This document shows positions 40,872-50,429 of a stretch of DNA of 64,000 nt, piece by piece (position 1 is the stretch's first letter; each line of letters begins with the position of its first letter). The translations under genes were made by a program, and so were the position numbers. The DNA is from an uncultured Bacteroidota bacterium. GTDB lineage: Bacteria > Bacteroidota > Bacteroidia > Bacteroidales > GWA2-32-17. The DNA lies in contig CAILUD010000231.1 in the NCBI GenBank assembly GCA_903837285.1, positions 1 through 64,000 on the forward strand, read 5' to 3'. A model generated the notes under the pieces. That model did not search any database. It saw only the letters and a list, made by a program, of their open reading frames with translations, and was not told the origin of the DNA.

Positions 40872-43756
40872 AATTCTTCACATTTAGTTTTTTGATACGT
40901 TAATTTCTTATGAAGGTTTAATTCTTCTTTTAAAAATGGTGCAGTATATCCAACATTACTTTTAGTAATTTCCTCTGGCGACCCTTTTGCAATTATCTGC
41001 CCGCCACGTGTTCCGCCTTCCAGACCCATGTCGATTATATAATCGGCCTGTTTTATTACATCTAAATTATGTTCAATAACAATAACTGTGTTTCCTTTAT
41101 CTGCTAATTTATTTAACACATTCATTAATATTCTTACATCTTCAAAATGAAGACCTGTTGTTGGCTCATCTAAAATATATAATGTTTTGCCTGTATCTTT
41201 TTTTGTAAACTCAGCCGCTAATTTTATACGCTGAGCTTCACCTCCACTTAGAGTTGTTGATGGCTGCCCGAGCGTTATATACCCTAAACCAACATCTTGC
41301 AATGCTTTTAATTTGTTATGAATTGCCGGAATATTTTCAAAAAATTCTACAGCTTGTTTTACGCTTAACTCAAGTATATCGCTAATTGATTTTCCTCTGT
41401 ATCTTACTTCTAAAGTTTCACGATTATATCTTTTGCCATTGCAATCAGTACATGAGACATACACATCTGGCAAAAAATTCATTTCAATAGTTTTAACACC
41501 TGCACCGCCACAACCTTCGCAGCGTCCACCTTTTACATTAAAAGAAAATCTTCCTGCATTAAAACCACGAATTTTTGAAGCCGGCATTTGCTCAAATAAT
41601 TTTCTGATATCAGAAAATATTTGAGTATATGTTACAGGATTTGATCTTGGCGTTCTTCCAATTGGAGATTGATCTACTTCAATTACTTTATCAATATTTT
41701 CTAGTCCTTTTATATTGTTATAAGGTAATGGATTTTTTAATGCTCTAAAAAAATGTTTGGATAAAATTGGTTGCAGAGTTTCTTTTATCAAACTAGATTT
41801 ACCGCTACCCGAGACTCCGGTAATACAAATTAATTTTCCTAACGGAATTGTTATATCGACATTTTTTAGATTGTTACCAGAAGCTCCAATTAAAGAAATT
41901 GATAATCCATTACCCTTTCGACGTGTTTTAGGAACACAAATAAATTTTCTCATGCTGAGATAATCAGCCGTCAAACCTTTTTGGTTTAAAATCTCTTCAG
42001 GAGTTCCTTGAGCTTCCACCTCACCGCCATTTAATCCAGCAAATGGACCCATATCTACAACATGATCTGCAGACATTATCATTTGTTTATCGTGCTCAAC
42101 AACGATCACAGTATTTCCAGCATCCCGTAATTGCTTTAATGATTCTATCAATCGCTCATTATCTCTTTGATGAAGTCCAATACTCGGTTCATCCAAAATA
42201 TAAAGAACATTTACAAGCCTGCTTCCTATTTGTGTTGCTAATCTAATGCGCTGACTCTCGCCACCTGATAATGAAGATGCAGGACGATTAAGATTAAGAT
42301 AATCAATCCCCACATCAAGTATAAATTTTAATCTGTTTCTAATCTCTTTTAATATATCACGAGCAATAATTGATTGCTTTTGCGAAAGTCTTTCTTCAAT
42401 ATTATTAAACCACTCATATAAATCGGAGAGATTCATTTGAGATAATTCAGAAATATTTTTCCCATCAATTTTGAAATAGAGCGATTCTTTTTTTAATCTG
42501 GCTCCATTGCAATCAGGACAAGTTTCATTTACAACAAAATCATCTGACCATTGTTTTGCTTTTTGTGATGTAGATTCGTGATGTTGGTTTAAAATATAAT
42601 TTACCAAACCTTCCCAATTAATTAAATAATTTGAAGAAATGCCAGGATAATTACCCTGCAATCTAAAAGTTTCTCCAGACCCATATAAAACAACATTTAA
42701 AGCATTTTCAGGAATATCGCTTATTGGAGTTTTTAACGAAAAATCATATTTTGCAGCAATAGCTTCCAGTTGCCAAAAGATTAAAGAGCTTCGGTATTTT
42801 CCAAGAGGAGCAAATGCACCTCTGGCAATTGAAAGAGTTTTATCTGGAATAATCTTATTTAAATCAACACGGGCAAAACGACCTAATCCGCCACAATGCG
42901 GACATGCACCTTGGGGTGAGTTAAAAGAAAAAGTATGAGGAGCTGGTTCGTTATATGATATTCCACTTGTAGGACACATAAATGAGCGACTAAAATATCT
43001 GACCTTTTCAGTTTCTTTTGTTAGGATAAGGCAAACACCCTCTCCCTGTTTCATAGCCATTTGTACAGATTCCCGCAATCGCTTTTCTGATTCTTCAGAA
43101 ACTTTAATTCTATCAATAACTAATTCAATATTGTGAACCTTATACCTATCTAATTTTAATCCGAATTTTAATTCTTTAATTTCGTCATCAATTCTTGCAT
43201 ATAAAAAACCTTTACGCCTAATACGATCAAATAATTCCTGATAATGACCTTTGCGACCTTTAACAAGAGGAGCTAAAATTGTAATATTTTCTCCTAAAAA
43301 CTGTTCGTTTATGAGTGTATTAATCTGTACTTCCGAATACTTCACCATCTTTTCGCCAGTAACATAAGAATATGCTTCAGATGCACGGGCATATAGTAAT
43401 CTTAAAAAATCATATATTTCTGTTGTTGTTCCAACGGTAGATCTTGGATTTCTGCTTATTGTTTTTTGTTCAATAGCAATAACCGGACTTAGACCTGAAA
43501 TCTTATCTACCTCTGGTCGCTCAAGGTTTCCTAAAAAATTTCTTGCATATGCAGAAAATGTTTCAATATAACGTCTTTGTCCCTCTGCATAAATAGTATC
43601 AAAAGCAAGCGAGGATTTTCCGCTACCGCTTAATCCGGTAATTACAGTTAATTTGTTACGAGGAATTACAAGGCTAATATTTTTTAGATTATGAACCCGT
43701 GCACCTGAAATTTCTATATTTTCCTGCCTTTTTACAGCAAGCTTATCAATCGTCAC
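40868..43756 (-). CDS. uvrA: Excinuclease ABC subunit A
   Basis: UvrA recognises bulky DNA damage in nucleotide excision repair. The 962-residue protein has two ABC modules: Walker A GLSGSGKSSLAFDT and GVSGSGKSSLIKETL, with signature motifs LSGGESQRIRLA and LSGGEAQRIKLA. Zinc-binding modules are present, among them CEGCGGAG...CTDCNG. In the first module (near residue 265) the sequence reads CPTSG then ACPHCGG, so the usual second Cys of the first CxxC is a Ser. It lies between the lytic transglycosylase and LOG genes in one run. Confidence 0.96.
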   Translation of the reverse strand: MTIDKLAVKRQENIEISGARVHNLKNISLVIPRNKLTVITGLSGSGKSSLAFDTIYAEGQRRYIETFSAYARNFLGNLERPEVDKISGLSPVIAIEQKTISRNPRSTVGTTTEIYDFLRLLYARASEAYSYVTGEKMVKYSEVQINTLINEQFLGENITILAPLVKGRKGHYQELFDRIRRKGFLYARIDDEIKELKFGLKLDRYKVHNIELVIDRIKVSEESEKRLRESVQMAMKQGEGVCLILTKETEKVRYFSRSFMCPTSGISYNEPAPHTFSFNSPQGACPHCGGLGRFARVDLNKIIPDKTLSIARGAFAPLGKYRSSLIFWQLEAIAAKYDFSLKTPISDIPENALNVVLYGSGETFRLQGNYPGISSNYLINWEGLVNYILNQHHESTSQKAKQWSDDFVVNETCPDCNGARLKKESLYFKIDGKNISELSQMNLSDLYEWFNNIEERLSQKQSIIARDILKEIRNRLKFILDVGIDYLNLNRPASSLSGGESQRIRLATQIGSRLVNVLYILDEPSIGLHQRDNERLIESLKQLRDAGNTVIVVEHDKQMIMSADHVVDMGPFAGLNGGEVEAQGTPEEILNQKGLTADYLSMRKFICVPKTRRKGNGLSISLIGASGNNLKNVDITIPLGKLICITGVSGSGKSSLIKETLQPILSKHFFRALKNPLPYNNIKGLENIDKVIEVDQSPIGRTPRSNPVTYTQIFSDIRKLFEQMPASKIRGFNAGRFSFNVKGGRCEGCGGAGVKTIEMNFLPDVYVSCTDCNGKRYNRETLEVRYRGKSISDILELSVKQAVEFFENIPAIHNKLKALQDVGLGYITLGQPSTTLSGGEAQRIKLAAEFTKKDTGKTLYILDEPTTGLHFEDVRILMNVLNKLADKGNTVIVIEHNLDVIKQADYIIDMGLEGGTRGGQIIAKGSPEEITKSNVGYTAPFLKEELNLHKKLTYQKTKCEEL

Positions 43757-43768
43757 TTTAATTAAAAT

Positions 43769-44815
43769 TTATTCGGGTTTAGTATTTGTTGTTGTATCTG
43801 CAACTTCATCTTGAAGTAGTCCTGATTCTATCCAAATTTTATTCAAATCGCGATAGCCTGATTTAGGTATTTTTAAAATATACTTTTTTCCCTGTGTTAT
43901 GGTAAGTGTATTCAGTCGTAACCAAGGATTAAAATATTTCAATAGTTTATAATTTACCTCTTTTAAAATCGCAAAGTTAGCAAGATCAGTTATAGAAGTA
44001 TCGAGCACAATGTTATCGGTTGGTATTGGTGGATATAAATCTTTTTTTCTATAATGAAAACCATAATTTTTTGGGTTATCCATTATTGTTTTGATTGCAA
44101 TAATGCGAAAAACATAACGTGAAGTTTCTTCATTAAGCATTAAATCATAATATGATGTTACCTTTTGTTTTTTTATTTGATTATCAACGCCTCCCATCCC
44201 TGCATTATATGAGGCAGCAACTAATGCCCAATCTTTATAATATTTGTAGCTATCGTTAAGATAATTACAAGCTGCCTGAGTAGATTTTTCTAAATTATAT
44301 CTTTCGTCTATTTCATCAGAAATTTCTAATCCATATTTTAAACCTGTTGACTTTATAAATTGCCAGAATCCAGTTGCACCTGCAGGACTTACAACATTAC
44401 TTAAACCACTTTCGGCAACACATAAATATTTAAAATCATCAGGAATTCTGTTTTTCTTAAGTATTGGTTCTATAATTGGAAAATATCTATACGCACGTTT
44501 TATAAAAAGAAAAGCCTGAGAATGCCAATATGTATTTATTAAAAATTCACGATCCAGATTTTCATATACATCAAAATATTCCAACGGAACTTTTTCGCCG
44601 GCAAAAGTTAAATTATCTGGAAACTCTATTGCAAATACAGCATACTTAGCATTAAATTCTTCAACATACTTTTTATCCTCGGTAGAATCTGTTTTCTGTC
44701 CATAAAAGCTAAATAAACTTATAATTAGCCAAAGTAAACAAAGAGCAGTAAAAGTTGAAGCTAACTTAAGCCAGAATTGTTTTAAACGATTAGAATCAAT
44801 GTTTTTCAATCTCAA
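43769..44815 (-). CDS. Membrane-anchored lytic transglycosylase (SLT/MltD type)
   Basis: The enzyme cleaves peptidoglycan glycan strands. The 348-residue protein has an N-terminal membrane anchor (about 20-38) and a SLT domain with catalytic Glu135 in CVAESGLSNVVSPAGATGFW. The QFIKSTGLKYGL and ALVAASYNAGMGGVDNQIKK motifs follow. A C-terminal region has no clear LysM copies. Its start overlaps the end of the glycosyltransferase gene by 20 bases, so it belongs to the polysaccharide transcript, perhaps helping the export machinery pass the cell wall. Confidence 0.9.
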   Translation of the reverse strand: MRLKNIDSNRLKQFWLKLASTFTALCLLWLIISLFSFYGQKTDSTEDKKYVEEFNAKYAVFAIEFPDNLTFAGEKVPLEYFDVYENLDREFLINTYWHSQAFLFIKRAYRYFPIIEPILKKNRIPDDFKYLCVAESGLSNVVSPAGATGFWQFIKSTGLKYGLEISDEIDERYNLEKSTQAACNYLNDSYKYYKDWALVAASYNAGMGGVDNQIKKQKVTSYYDLMLNEETSRYVFRIIAIKTIMDNPKNYGFHYRKKDLYPPIPTDNIVLDTSITDLANFAILKEVNYKLLKYFNPWLRLNTLTITQGKKYILKIPKSGYRDLNKIWIESGLLQDEVADTTTNTKPE

Positions 44816-45875
44816 CAGGTTTTGTGATTCGTGTATTTATATATAAAAATAAGAGGACAAAGATACCATAGATTAATGAAAATAGTCCTATCCATATTGA
44901 TATTTGTTCTTTTGTGTTTAGAATCAGAAGTGCTAAACAAACTGAAATAATATTTATAAAAAAATAAAGAACTGCAATCTTTGGTTCAGAAAGCCCCATG
45001 TAATTTAAAAAATGTGTTGTATGATCTCTTCCACCAACAAAAGGCGATTTCTTTTTAAGCAATCTGTTGATTGTTACAGTAAATGAGTCAATTATTGGAA
45101 TAAGAAAAATTATAAAAATAATTAGCACATGAAAAATTGATGGCTGAATATTAATAGTAACAGTACTATTCCAAAAATAAATAATGCTAAAAGTCCCCAG
45201 AAAGGCTCCAATCATTTGACTTCCACTATCGCCCATATACATTTTTGCAGGGTGCCAGTTAAACCTCATAAAAGACAGTAAAGAAGCTAAAAGTGCAAGA
45301 AAAATAAACAAATCGATAATTGCGCCACCAACTAATATATTTTGACAAATTAACCCAATTAAAACAGTTATTGAAATAGTAGATGTTATTGCGTCCATAT
45401 TATCCAGCATATTAATTGAATTCATTATGCCGGTTATCCAAAAAACAGTAAAGAAAACATTAAAATAAAAATCAGATGATATTTGAATATAAAGACCTCC
45501 TCTTACAAGTATTAATGCACATACAACCTGTATGGCAAACTTAAGAAATGGTGAGGTACTAATCATGTCATCGGCAAGTCCCATTAAAAAAGAAATAATA
45601 AGAACCAATCCTATATAAATATAAATCGGGTTAATATTTAAAACACTTTTTTCATATAACAAATAAACTATTGCCGAAATTAAAAGAGTTACAAAAAAAG
45701 TTATTCCGCCCGAAACAGGTTTAGTTTGACTACTCCAACGAATACCATTAAGATTAGCTTTGCGAATATTATATTTTGTAGATTTTTTTAAAAGAAAATA
45801 ATGAACAAAATATGACAATACTAACAATACAAAAAAATAAATAACAAGCAATATATGAGTATCAATTAAAATCAT
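44796..45875 (-). CDS. WecA/MraY-family undecaprenyl-phosphate sugar-phosphate transferase
   Basis: Such enzymes start glycan synthesis by moving a sugar-1-phosphate onto undecaprenyl phosphate. The 359-residue protein has about ten membrane helices and the family motifs GLADDMISTSP, NMLDNMDAIT, KMYMGDSGSQMIGAFLGT and GGRDHTTHFLNYMG. It is WecA/TagO-like rather than MraY, as the sequence lies within a polysaccharide locus. It is followed by wzc and precedes the lytic transglycosylase gene. Confidence 0.9.
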   Translation of the reverse strand: MILIDTHILLVIYFFVLLVLSYFVHYFLLKKSTKYNIRKANLNGIRWSSQTKPVSGGITFFVTLLISAIVYLLYEKSVLNINPIYIYIGLVLIISFLMGLADDMISTSPFLKFAIQVVCALILVRGGLYIQISSDFYFNVFFTVFWITGIMNSINMLDNMDAITSTISITVLIGLICQNILVGGAIIDLFIFLALLASLLSFMRFNWHPAKMYMGDSGSQMIGAFLGTFSIIYFWNSTVTINIQPSIFHVLIIFIIFLIPIIDSFTVTINRLLKKKSPFVGGRDHTTHFLNYMGLSEPKIAVLYFFINIISVCLALLILNTKEQISIWIGLFSLIYGIFVLLFLYINTRITKPVEIEKH

Positions 45876-45877
45876 GA

Positions 45878-48304
45878 TTATAACTTAGAAATAATTTTAC
45901 CTATAAGTCCTTGTTTCTTTTTCTTTTCAGAATCATCATAATAATCTGTATGATAATCTGTATTTCCATATCCGTAGCCATAACCATAGCCATAATTATA
46001 ACCACCGTACCTTGATTTTTCTAAATCAATTCCGTTAATAACAACCGACAAATTTAATATATGTTTTTCTGTAAATAAGTGATTTAGATTATACAAAAAT
46101 GCGCGTTTAGAATAATTTGCTTTTATCACATAAATTGGGTAATCGCAGGTTTTAAATATTTCTAAAGCATCAGTAACTAATCCTAAAGGTGGTGTATCTA
46201 TTATTATAACATCATAAATTGGCTTTAACTTCGCTATAAGTTTAGTTAATTCAATACTTGCTGTTAGTTCTGACGGATTTGGCGGTACAGGTCCGGCTGT
46301 GATATAATCGAGATTAGATATTTTAGATTTTCTAATACATTCTTCTACAGTATTTTTTTTGATAAGAATTGTACTTAATCCTTTACTATTATCGGTATTA
46401 AAACATAAGTGAAAGCGTGGTTTTCTTAAATCTAGATCCAACAAAATAACTTTTTTACCTTGAATTGCATATATTCCTGCCAGGTTAAGTGCAACAAAAG
46501 TTTTTCCCTCGCCGCTAATTGTAGAGGAAACAGCAATAGTCTTTGGTCCTTCAATATTCTTGAGAAAATCTATACTTGACTTGATAGATCTAAATGATTC
46601 TGAAAAAACCGAATTAGGTTTTACATCGACTAAAAGTTGTGAAACAGGAAGCTTAGTTTTATATAACGGCACTACGCCAACAACTGGAACTTCAGAATAA
46701 GACCGAACATCCTCGGGAGATGTAATTTGATTATAAAGTAAATACCTTAAAATTATTATACTTGCAGTTAATACTAATGCAACTACCATAAACAAAATAA
46801 GAATAGAGTTTCTTATTGGTGAAATTGGAGCATTTGGTACTACTGATTTTTCTAAAATTGTATTTTGGCTTATTGAACCAGCCTGAGAAATTAAGTACTC
46901 AGATTTTTTTTCTAATAACTTATTATAAAACTCTTCATTAATTGTATATAATCGTTTAATTTTTAAAAAATCTAAATCTAATGCAGAAGTATTTCCATAA
47001 ACTTTTATTTCATACTCGGCAAGTTTTTTTATAAGAGTTAAGCGTTTATCAATTGCCCTATTATAATTTGATTTTATAAGATCGATTAAAGTTTGTTTCT
47101 GAGTTTCGATTTGTTTTTCAATTACTTTAATCTGAAAACTATTCTGTGTTTGATTATTTAAATAAATATCTCTTTGTGATATCAAATTTTGCATTTGATT
47201 TAACAAACTAATTAATATACCATCATCTTTTGAAGGTAATAAAGAAATCAGGTCGTAAACTTTAATATTCGGAGCCTTTGCTATTTCATCCAAAACCTGT
47301 TTTAAAGAAGAAATATCAACTTCAACATTATCAATATCCTCTTCAATTTTTGATAAAAGTGATGCGTATCTATCAACTCCAGAACCTCCATTTTCTTTAT
47401 CGCTTCTTACCTGATTTTTAACTCCGAACTGCATTAGAAGTCCCTCAATACTATCAAGTTGCTGGTAAATCAAATCATTCTGTATCTCAATAAAATCTAA
47501 TATTTTCTGAGAACTCTCTTTCTTTTTTTCTACGTCATATTTTATAAATTCCTCGGCAATGGTATTAACCATTTCGCTCGTTTTCTGGGCATTATTATCA
47601 GTAAAAGAAATTTGTATTGTATTAGCTTCTGCATTTAATAAAGTTACATCAAGCTGACTGCTATATTTTTTATAAACAGATTCTGTATCGTTAATTGTGA
47701 AATAATAAGACTCATTCTTAATTTTCTCGGTTTGTGCACGAATTGCAGCAAGATCATTTATATTTAAATTTATTTCAAAACCACCAATATCTTTCCATGT
47801 ATTAGGCTGTAATTCTTTCTCTATGTTTGCATTATTTATCGCATATCTCACAATCGCATGACCATCAGAGCTAAACGAAATAGAAATAGGTGTATTGTAT
47901 AAATTTCCTTTTAATATTCGGAAATCAATAGTAAAAGGAGTTGCTCTATAAAGTTCATTTTCTAAAAATGTACCTTGAGAATAGTAACTTATGCCAAGTG
48001 GCATTTTATTAAAAGTTCTTTTTAAAAATTCTTTTGATCTTATTAATTCTATTGTTTGCATGCTGTTAATTTCTTCAACAGCAGTTGTAAGATTTAGAAC
48101 TTTATTAGCAGCAGTATTTTCATTTTTTAGCTGAACAATTGATGAAGACTTGTAAACAGGTTGAGTATATCTTAAATAAGCAAAAGCACCAAAGCCAGCT
48201 GCGATAAAAATAAGAATAGAAAGAATAATATTTCTTTTAAAAACCTGAATAAAAATATTAAAATCAAATTTCTCGTTTAATATTGGTATGTTTTTTTGCT
48301 CCAT
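45878..48304 (-). CDS. Wzc-type polysaccharide co-polymerase and tyrosine autokinase
   Basis: The 808-residue inner-membrane protein has a Wzz-type N-terminal membrane helix (about 29-48), a long periplasmic coiled-coil region and a second membrane helix (about 500-520). A cytoplasmic BY-kinase domain follows: Walker A SSTISGEGKTFVALN, Walker A' ILLDLDLRKPRFH, Walker B VIIDTPPLG. The C-terminus has a tyrosine cluster of ten Tyr in 28 residues, including GYGYGYGYGYG, the autophosphorylation tail. Such proteins control chain length and export with Wza. Confidence 0.93.
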   Translation of the reverse strand: MEQKNIPILNEKFDFNIFIQVFKRNIILSILIFIAAGFGAFAYLRYTQPVYKSSSIVQLKNENTAANKVLNLTTAVEEINSMQTIELIRSKEFLKRTFNKMPLGISYYSQGTFLENELYRATPFTIDFRILKGNLYNTPISISFSSDGHAIVRYAINNANIEKELQPNTWKDIGGFEINLNINDLAAIRAQTEKIKNESYYFTINDTESVYKKYSSQLDVTLLNAEANTIQISFTDNNAQKTSEMVNTIAEEFIKYDVEKKKESSQKILDFIEIQNDLIYQQLDSIEGLLMQFGVKNQVRSDKENGGSGVDRYASLLSKIEEDIDNVEVDISSLKQVLDEIAKAPNIKVYDLISLLPSKDDGILISLLNQMQNLISQRDIYLNNQTQNSFQIKVIEKQIETQKQTLIDLIKSNYNRAIDKRLTLIKKLAEYEIKVYGNTSALDLDFLKIKRLYTINEEFYNKLLEKKSEYLISQAGSISQNTILEKSVVPNAPISPIRNSILILFMVVALVLTASIIILRYLLYNQITSPEDVRSYSEVPVVGVVPLYKTKLPVSQLLVDVKPNSVFSESFRSIKSSIDFLKNIEGPKTIAVSSTISGEGKTFVALNLAGIYAIQGKKVILLDLDLRKPRFHLCFNTDNSKGLSTILIKKNTVEECIRKSKISNLDYITAGPVPPNPSELTASIELTKLIAKLKPIYDVIIIDTPPLGLVTDALEIFKTCDYPIYVIKANYSKRAFLYNLNHLFTEKHILNLSVVINGIDLEKSRYGGYNYGYGYGYGYGNTDYHTDYYDDSEKKKKQGLIGKIISKL

Positions 48305-48308
48305 TTTT

Positions 48309-49067
48309 CTATCTTAAGAATAATCCGTAAATAAATAAAGCACTTGTTAACAAACCAATATAAGGTGCAATCTCTGAAATTACTTTAGAAGCATATTTTG
48401 GTCTCGACTCAACATATATAATATCATTCGCTTGTAAAAGAAAATTTGCACTTTTCATATCTTTTAAATCTCTAACGTTGAAAAGGAAAACTTCCGGGTT
48501 AGTTAAATCACCTCTAAGTAGTTTAATTTTGTGCGACTGCGAAAAATCACTTATCCCGCCCGCTTCTGCAATAGCCTCAATTAAAGTATAGTTATCGTTA
48601 GCTAAAGGTATCACTCTACCCGCAGCAGACCCGCCCGAAAAAACAATAATTCTTTTATTTGTAACAGATATTAGTATAAATGGATCAACAAAAAATTCTT
48701 TATATTTTTCTTCAAGCATATCCTCTGCCTCGCGAATTGTTTTTCCCGAAATTTGAACTCTTCCAATAGTTGGAAGTTTTACTAAACCGTCATATTCTAC
48801 AGAATAAGAAAACGAAGTTTGCGCCAAACCAGTCGTTTGTGATACGTCCACTAATTTAAACCCATCATTTGCTAAAACTTTTACATCAAGTTTATCAAAA
48901 GGCTGAATTTTATATTCTTTCTCTGAGGGTTTAAATTCCGAATATTTAAATTCAGGATCTGTTTTAAACATCTCGTTTGAATTAATTGTGCGGCACGAAA
49001 CTGCTGATATACAAACAATAAGAATAGCTACAATTCGCAGTAAATTATTTTGTTGGGGTATTTTCAC
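48309..49067 (-). CDS. Polysaccharide export outer-membrane lipoprotein (Wza-like)
   Basis: The 252-residue lipoprotein has a lipobox (AVSC, Cys25), a polysaccharide export domain with EYKIQPFDKLDVKVL and SYSVEYDGLVKLPTIGRVQI, and one SLBB-like domain with GGISDFSQSHKIKLLRGD. A C-terminal hydrophobic helix (about 232-250) is probably the membrane-spanning part. It sits 4 bases before wzc. It is shorter than Wza of E. coli but normal for Bacteroidota. Confidence 0.9.
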   Translation of the reverse strand: MKIPQQNNLLRIVAILIVCISAVSCRTINSNEMFKTDPEFKYSEFKPSEKEYKIQPFDKLDVKVLANDGFKLVDVSQTTGLAQTSFSYSVEYDGLVKLPTIGRVQISGKTIREAEDMLEEKYKEFFVDPFILISVTNKRIIVFSGGSAAGRVIPLANDNYTLIEAIAEAGGISDFSQSHKIKLLRGDLTNPEVFLFNVRDLKDMKSANFLLQANDIIYVESRPKYASKVISEIAPYIGLLTSALFIYGLFLR

Positions 49068-49144
49068 AGCACTGTTTTAGTTAATTCCACTATTAATTAG
49101 CTGCCAAAAATACAAATTTTAAAAATATCAACGATTTAAGAATG

Positions 49145-50344
49145 CTAATATCTTGATTTTTCGAGTAAAAGTTTTTCATAATATTTTGCAGTGTCTTCTA
49201 TTAACCTTGAATAATGAAACTTCTCACGAACAAAATCCCATCCTTTTTCTGACATCTTTTTTCTTAAATCGGGTTTTCTGATTAAAGTTTCTAGATTTTT
49301 ATAAAAACTAGCATTATCCCCCGTTTCTGATAATAATGCTGTTTGTCCTGGAATTACAATATTTGAAATTCCTCCTACATTTGTCGAAACAATAGGTTTA
49401 CCAGATGCTTGTGCTTCAATCAAACTAACCGGAGTTCCTTCATTATTTGATGTCAGTGCAACAATATCGAGGCCAGCATATGCATAATCAACTTTTCGCA
49501 TCCAGCTCGAAAAACGGATATCTGGTTTTAAAGTAGTTGTTCCATTTGGGCTAATTACCAAATTTAAATTATGAGCTAAATCTTCAATATCTGTTCTACA
49601 TTCGCCATCCCCAATTATAAAACCACGAATTTTTTTTCCTGTACTTTTTTTAACTTTTGCAATTGCTTCAACAAAAAGCGAATGATTCTTTATCGGAACA
49701 AGTCTGCCAATAATACCAATTGCAATTTCATCGTTATCTAGATGATTTTCAGTTCTAAATATTTTTCTTTTTTCGACCTGATTTTCATGAAACCGCAATA
49801 AATCAAAACCCAAAGGAATAACTGTAATTTTAGAAGGTTCGGCAATATTAAAAACATTTGTCAATTCTTCTTTCTGCATATCGCTAATTGCAATAATTCC
49901 TGATGATTTTTTTGCAAGTCTTCGCTCTAAACTTATAAAAGTCTGTGTTTTTAATGTGTTAAAATATGAATGAAAAACATGACCATGAAAAGTATGAACC
50001 ACCACTGGAACTTTCATACTAAATGCAGCTCTTCTGCCTAACATTCCAGATTTAGAAGCGTGAGTATGAACTATATCCGGCTTAAATTCTTTGATAATTT
50101 TTTTAATTTTATTATATGCAGCAATATCTTGAAAAGCATTAATAGACCTCCGCATTTCGGGAATAACAATTGAATCGATGCCTAATTGGTTTAAAATATA
50201 CTCCGAACTATCTTCATCGTCGTTTTTAATTCCTCCAATAAGCATTGTCTCATAATCGGGACTTAAATACTTTGTTAAATAAGCTGCATTGTAAGTTGGG
50301 CCACCTAAATTAAACCTATTTATAATTCGTAAAATTCTTTTCAT
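49145..50344 (-). CDS. GT4-family glycosyltransferase
   Basis: The 399-residue protein has the GT-B fold pattern: RFNLGGPTYNAAYLTKYL at the N-terminus, HTHASKSGMLGRRAA, HTFHGHVFHSYF, and the C-terminal sugar-nucleotide site GIIGRLVPIKNH and SNNEGTPVSLIEAQASGKPIVSTN with the EX7E-like acidic pair. It is cytoplasmic or membrane-associated and adds a sugar to the growing lipid-linked glycan. Donor and acceptor are unknown. It is upstream of wza on the same strand with a 78-base gap. Confidence 0.9.
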   Translation of the reverse strand: MKRILRIINRFNLGGPTYNAAYLTKYLSPDYETMLIGGIKNDDEDSSEYILNQLGIDSIVIPEMRRSINAFQDIAAYNKIKKIIKEFKPDIVHTHASKSGMLGRRAAFSMKVPVVVHTFHGHVFHSYFNTLKTQTFISLERRLAKKSSGIIAISDMQKEELTNVFNIAEPSKITVIPLGFDLLRFHENQVEKRKIFRTENHLDNDEIAIGIIGRLVPIKNHSLFVEAIAKVKKSTGKKIRGFIIGDGECRTDIEDLAHNLNLVISPNGTTTLKPDIRFSSWMRKVDYAYAGLDIVALTSNNEGTPVSLIEAQASGKPIVSTNVGGISNIVIPGQTALLSETGDNASFYKNLETLIRKPDLRKKMSEKGWDFVREKFHYSRLIEDTAKYYEKLLLEKSRY

Positions 50345-50429
50345 TACATTTTCTAATGGTACAACTTCTATTACGTAAAAAACACTATTTTACGTTGAAT
50401 AATTATTATAGGTTATAAAAATATAAGGA

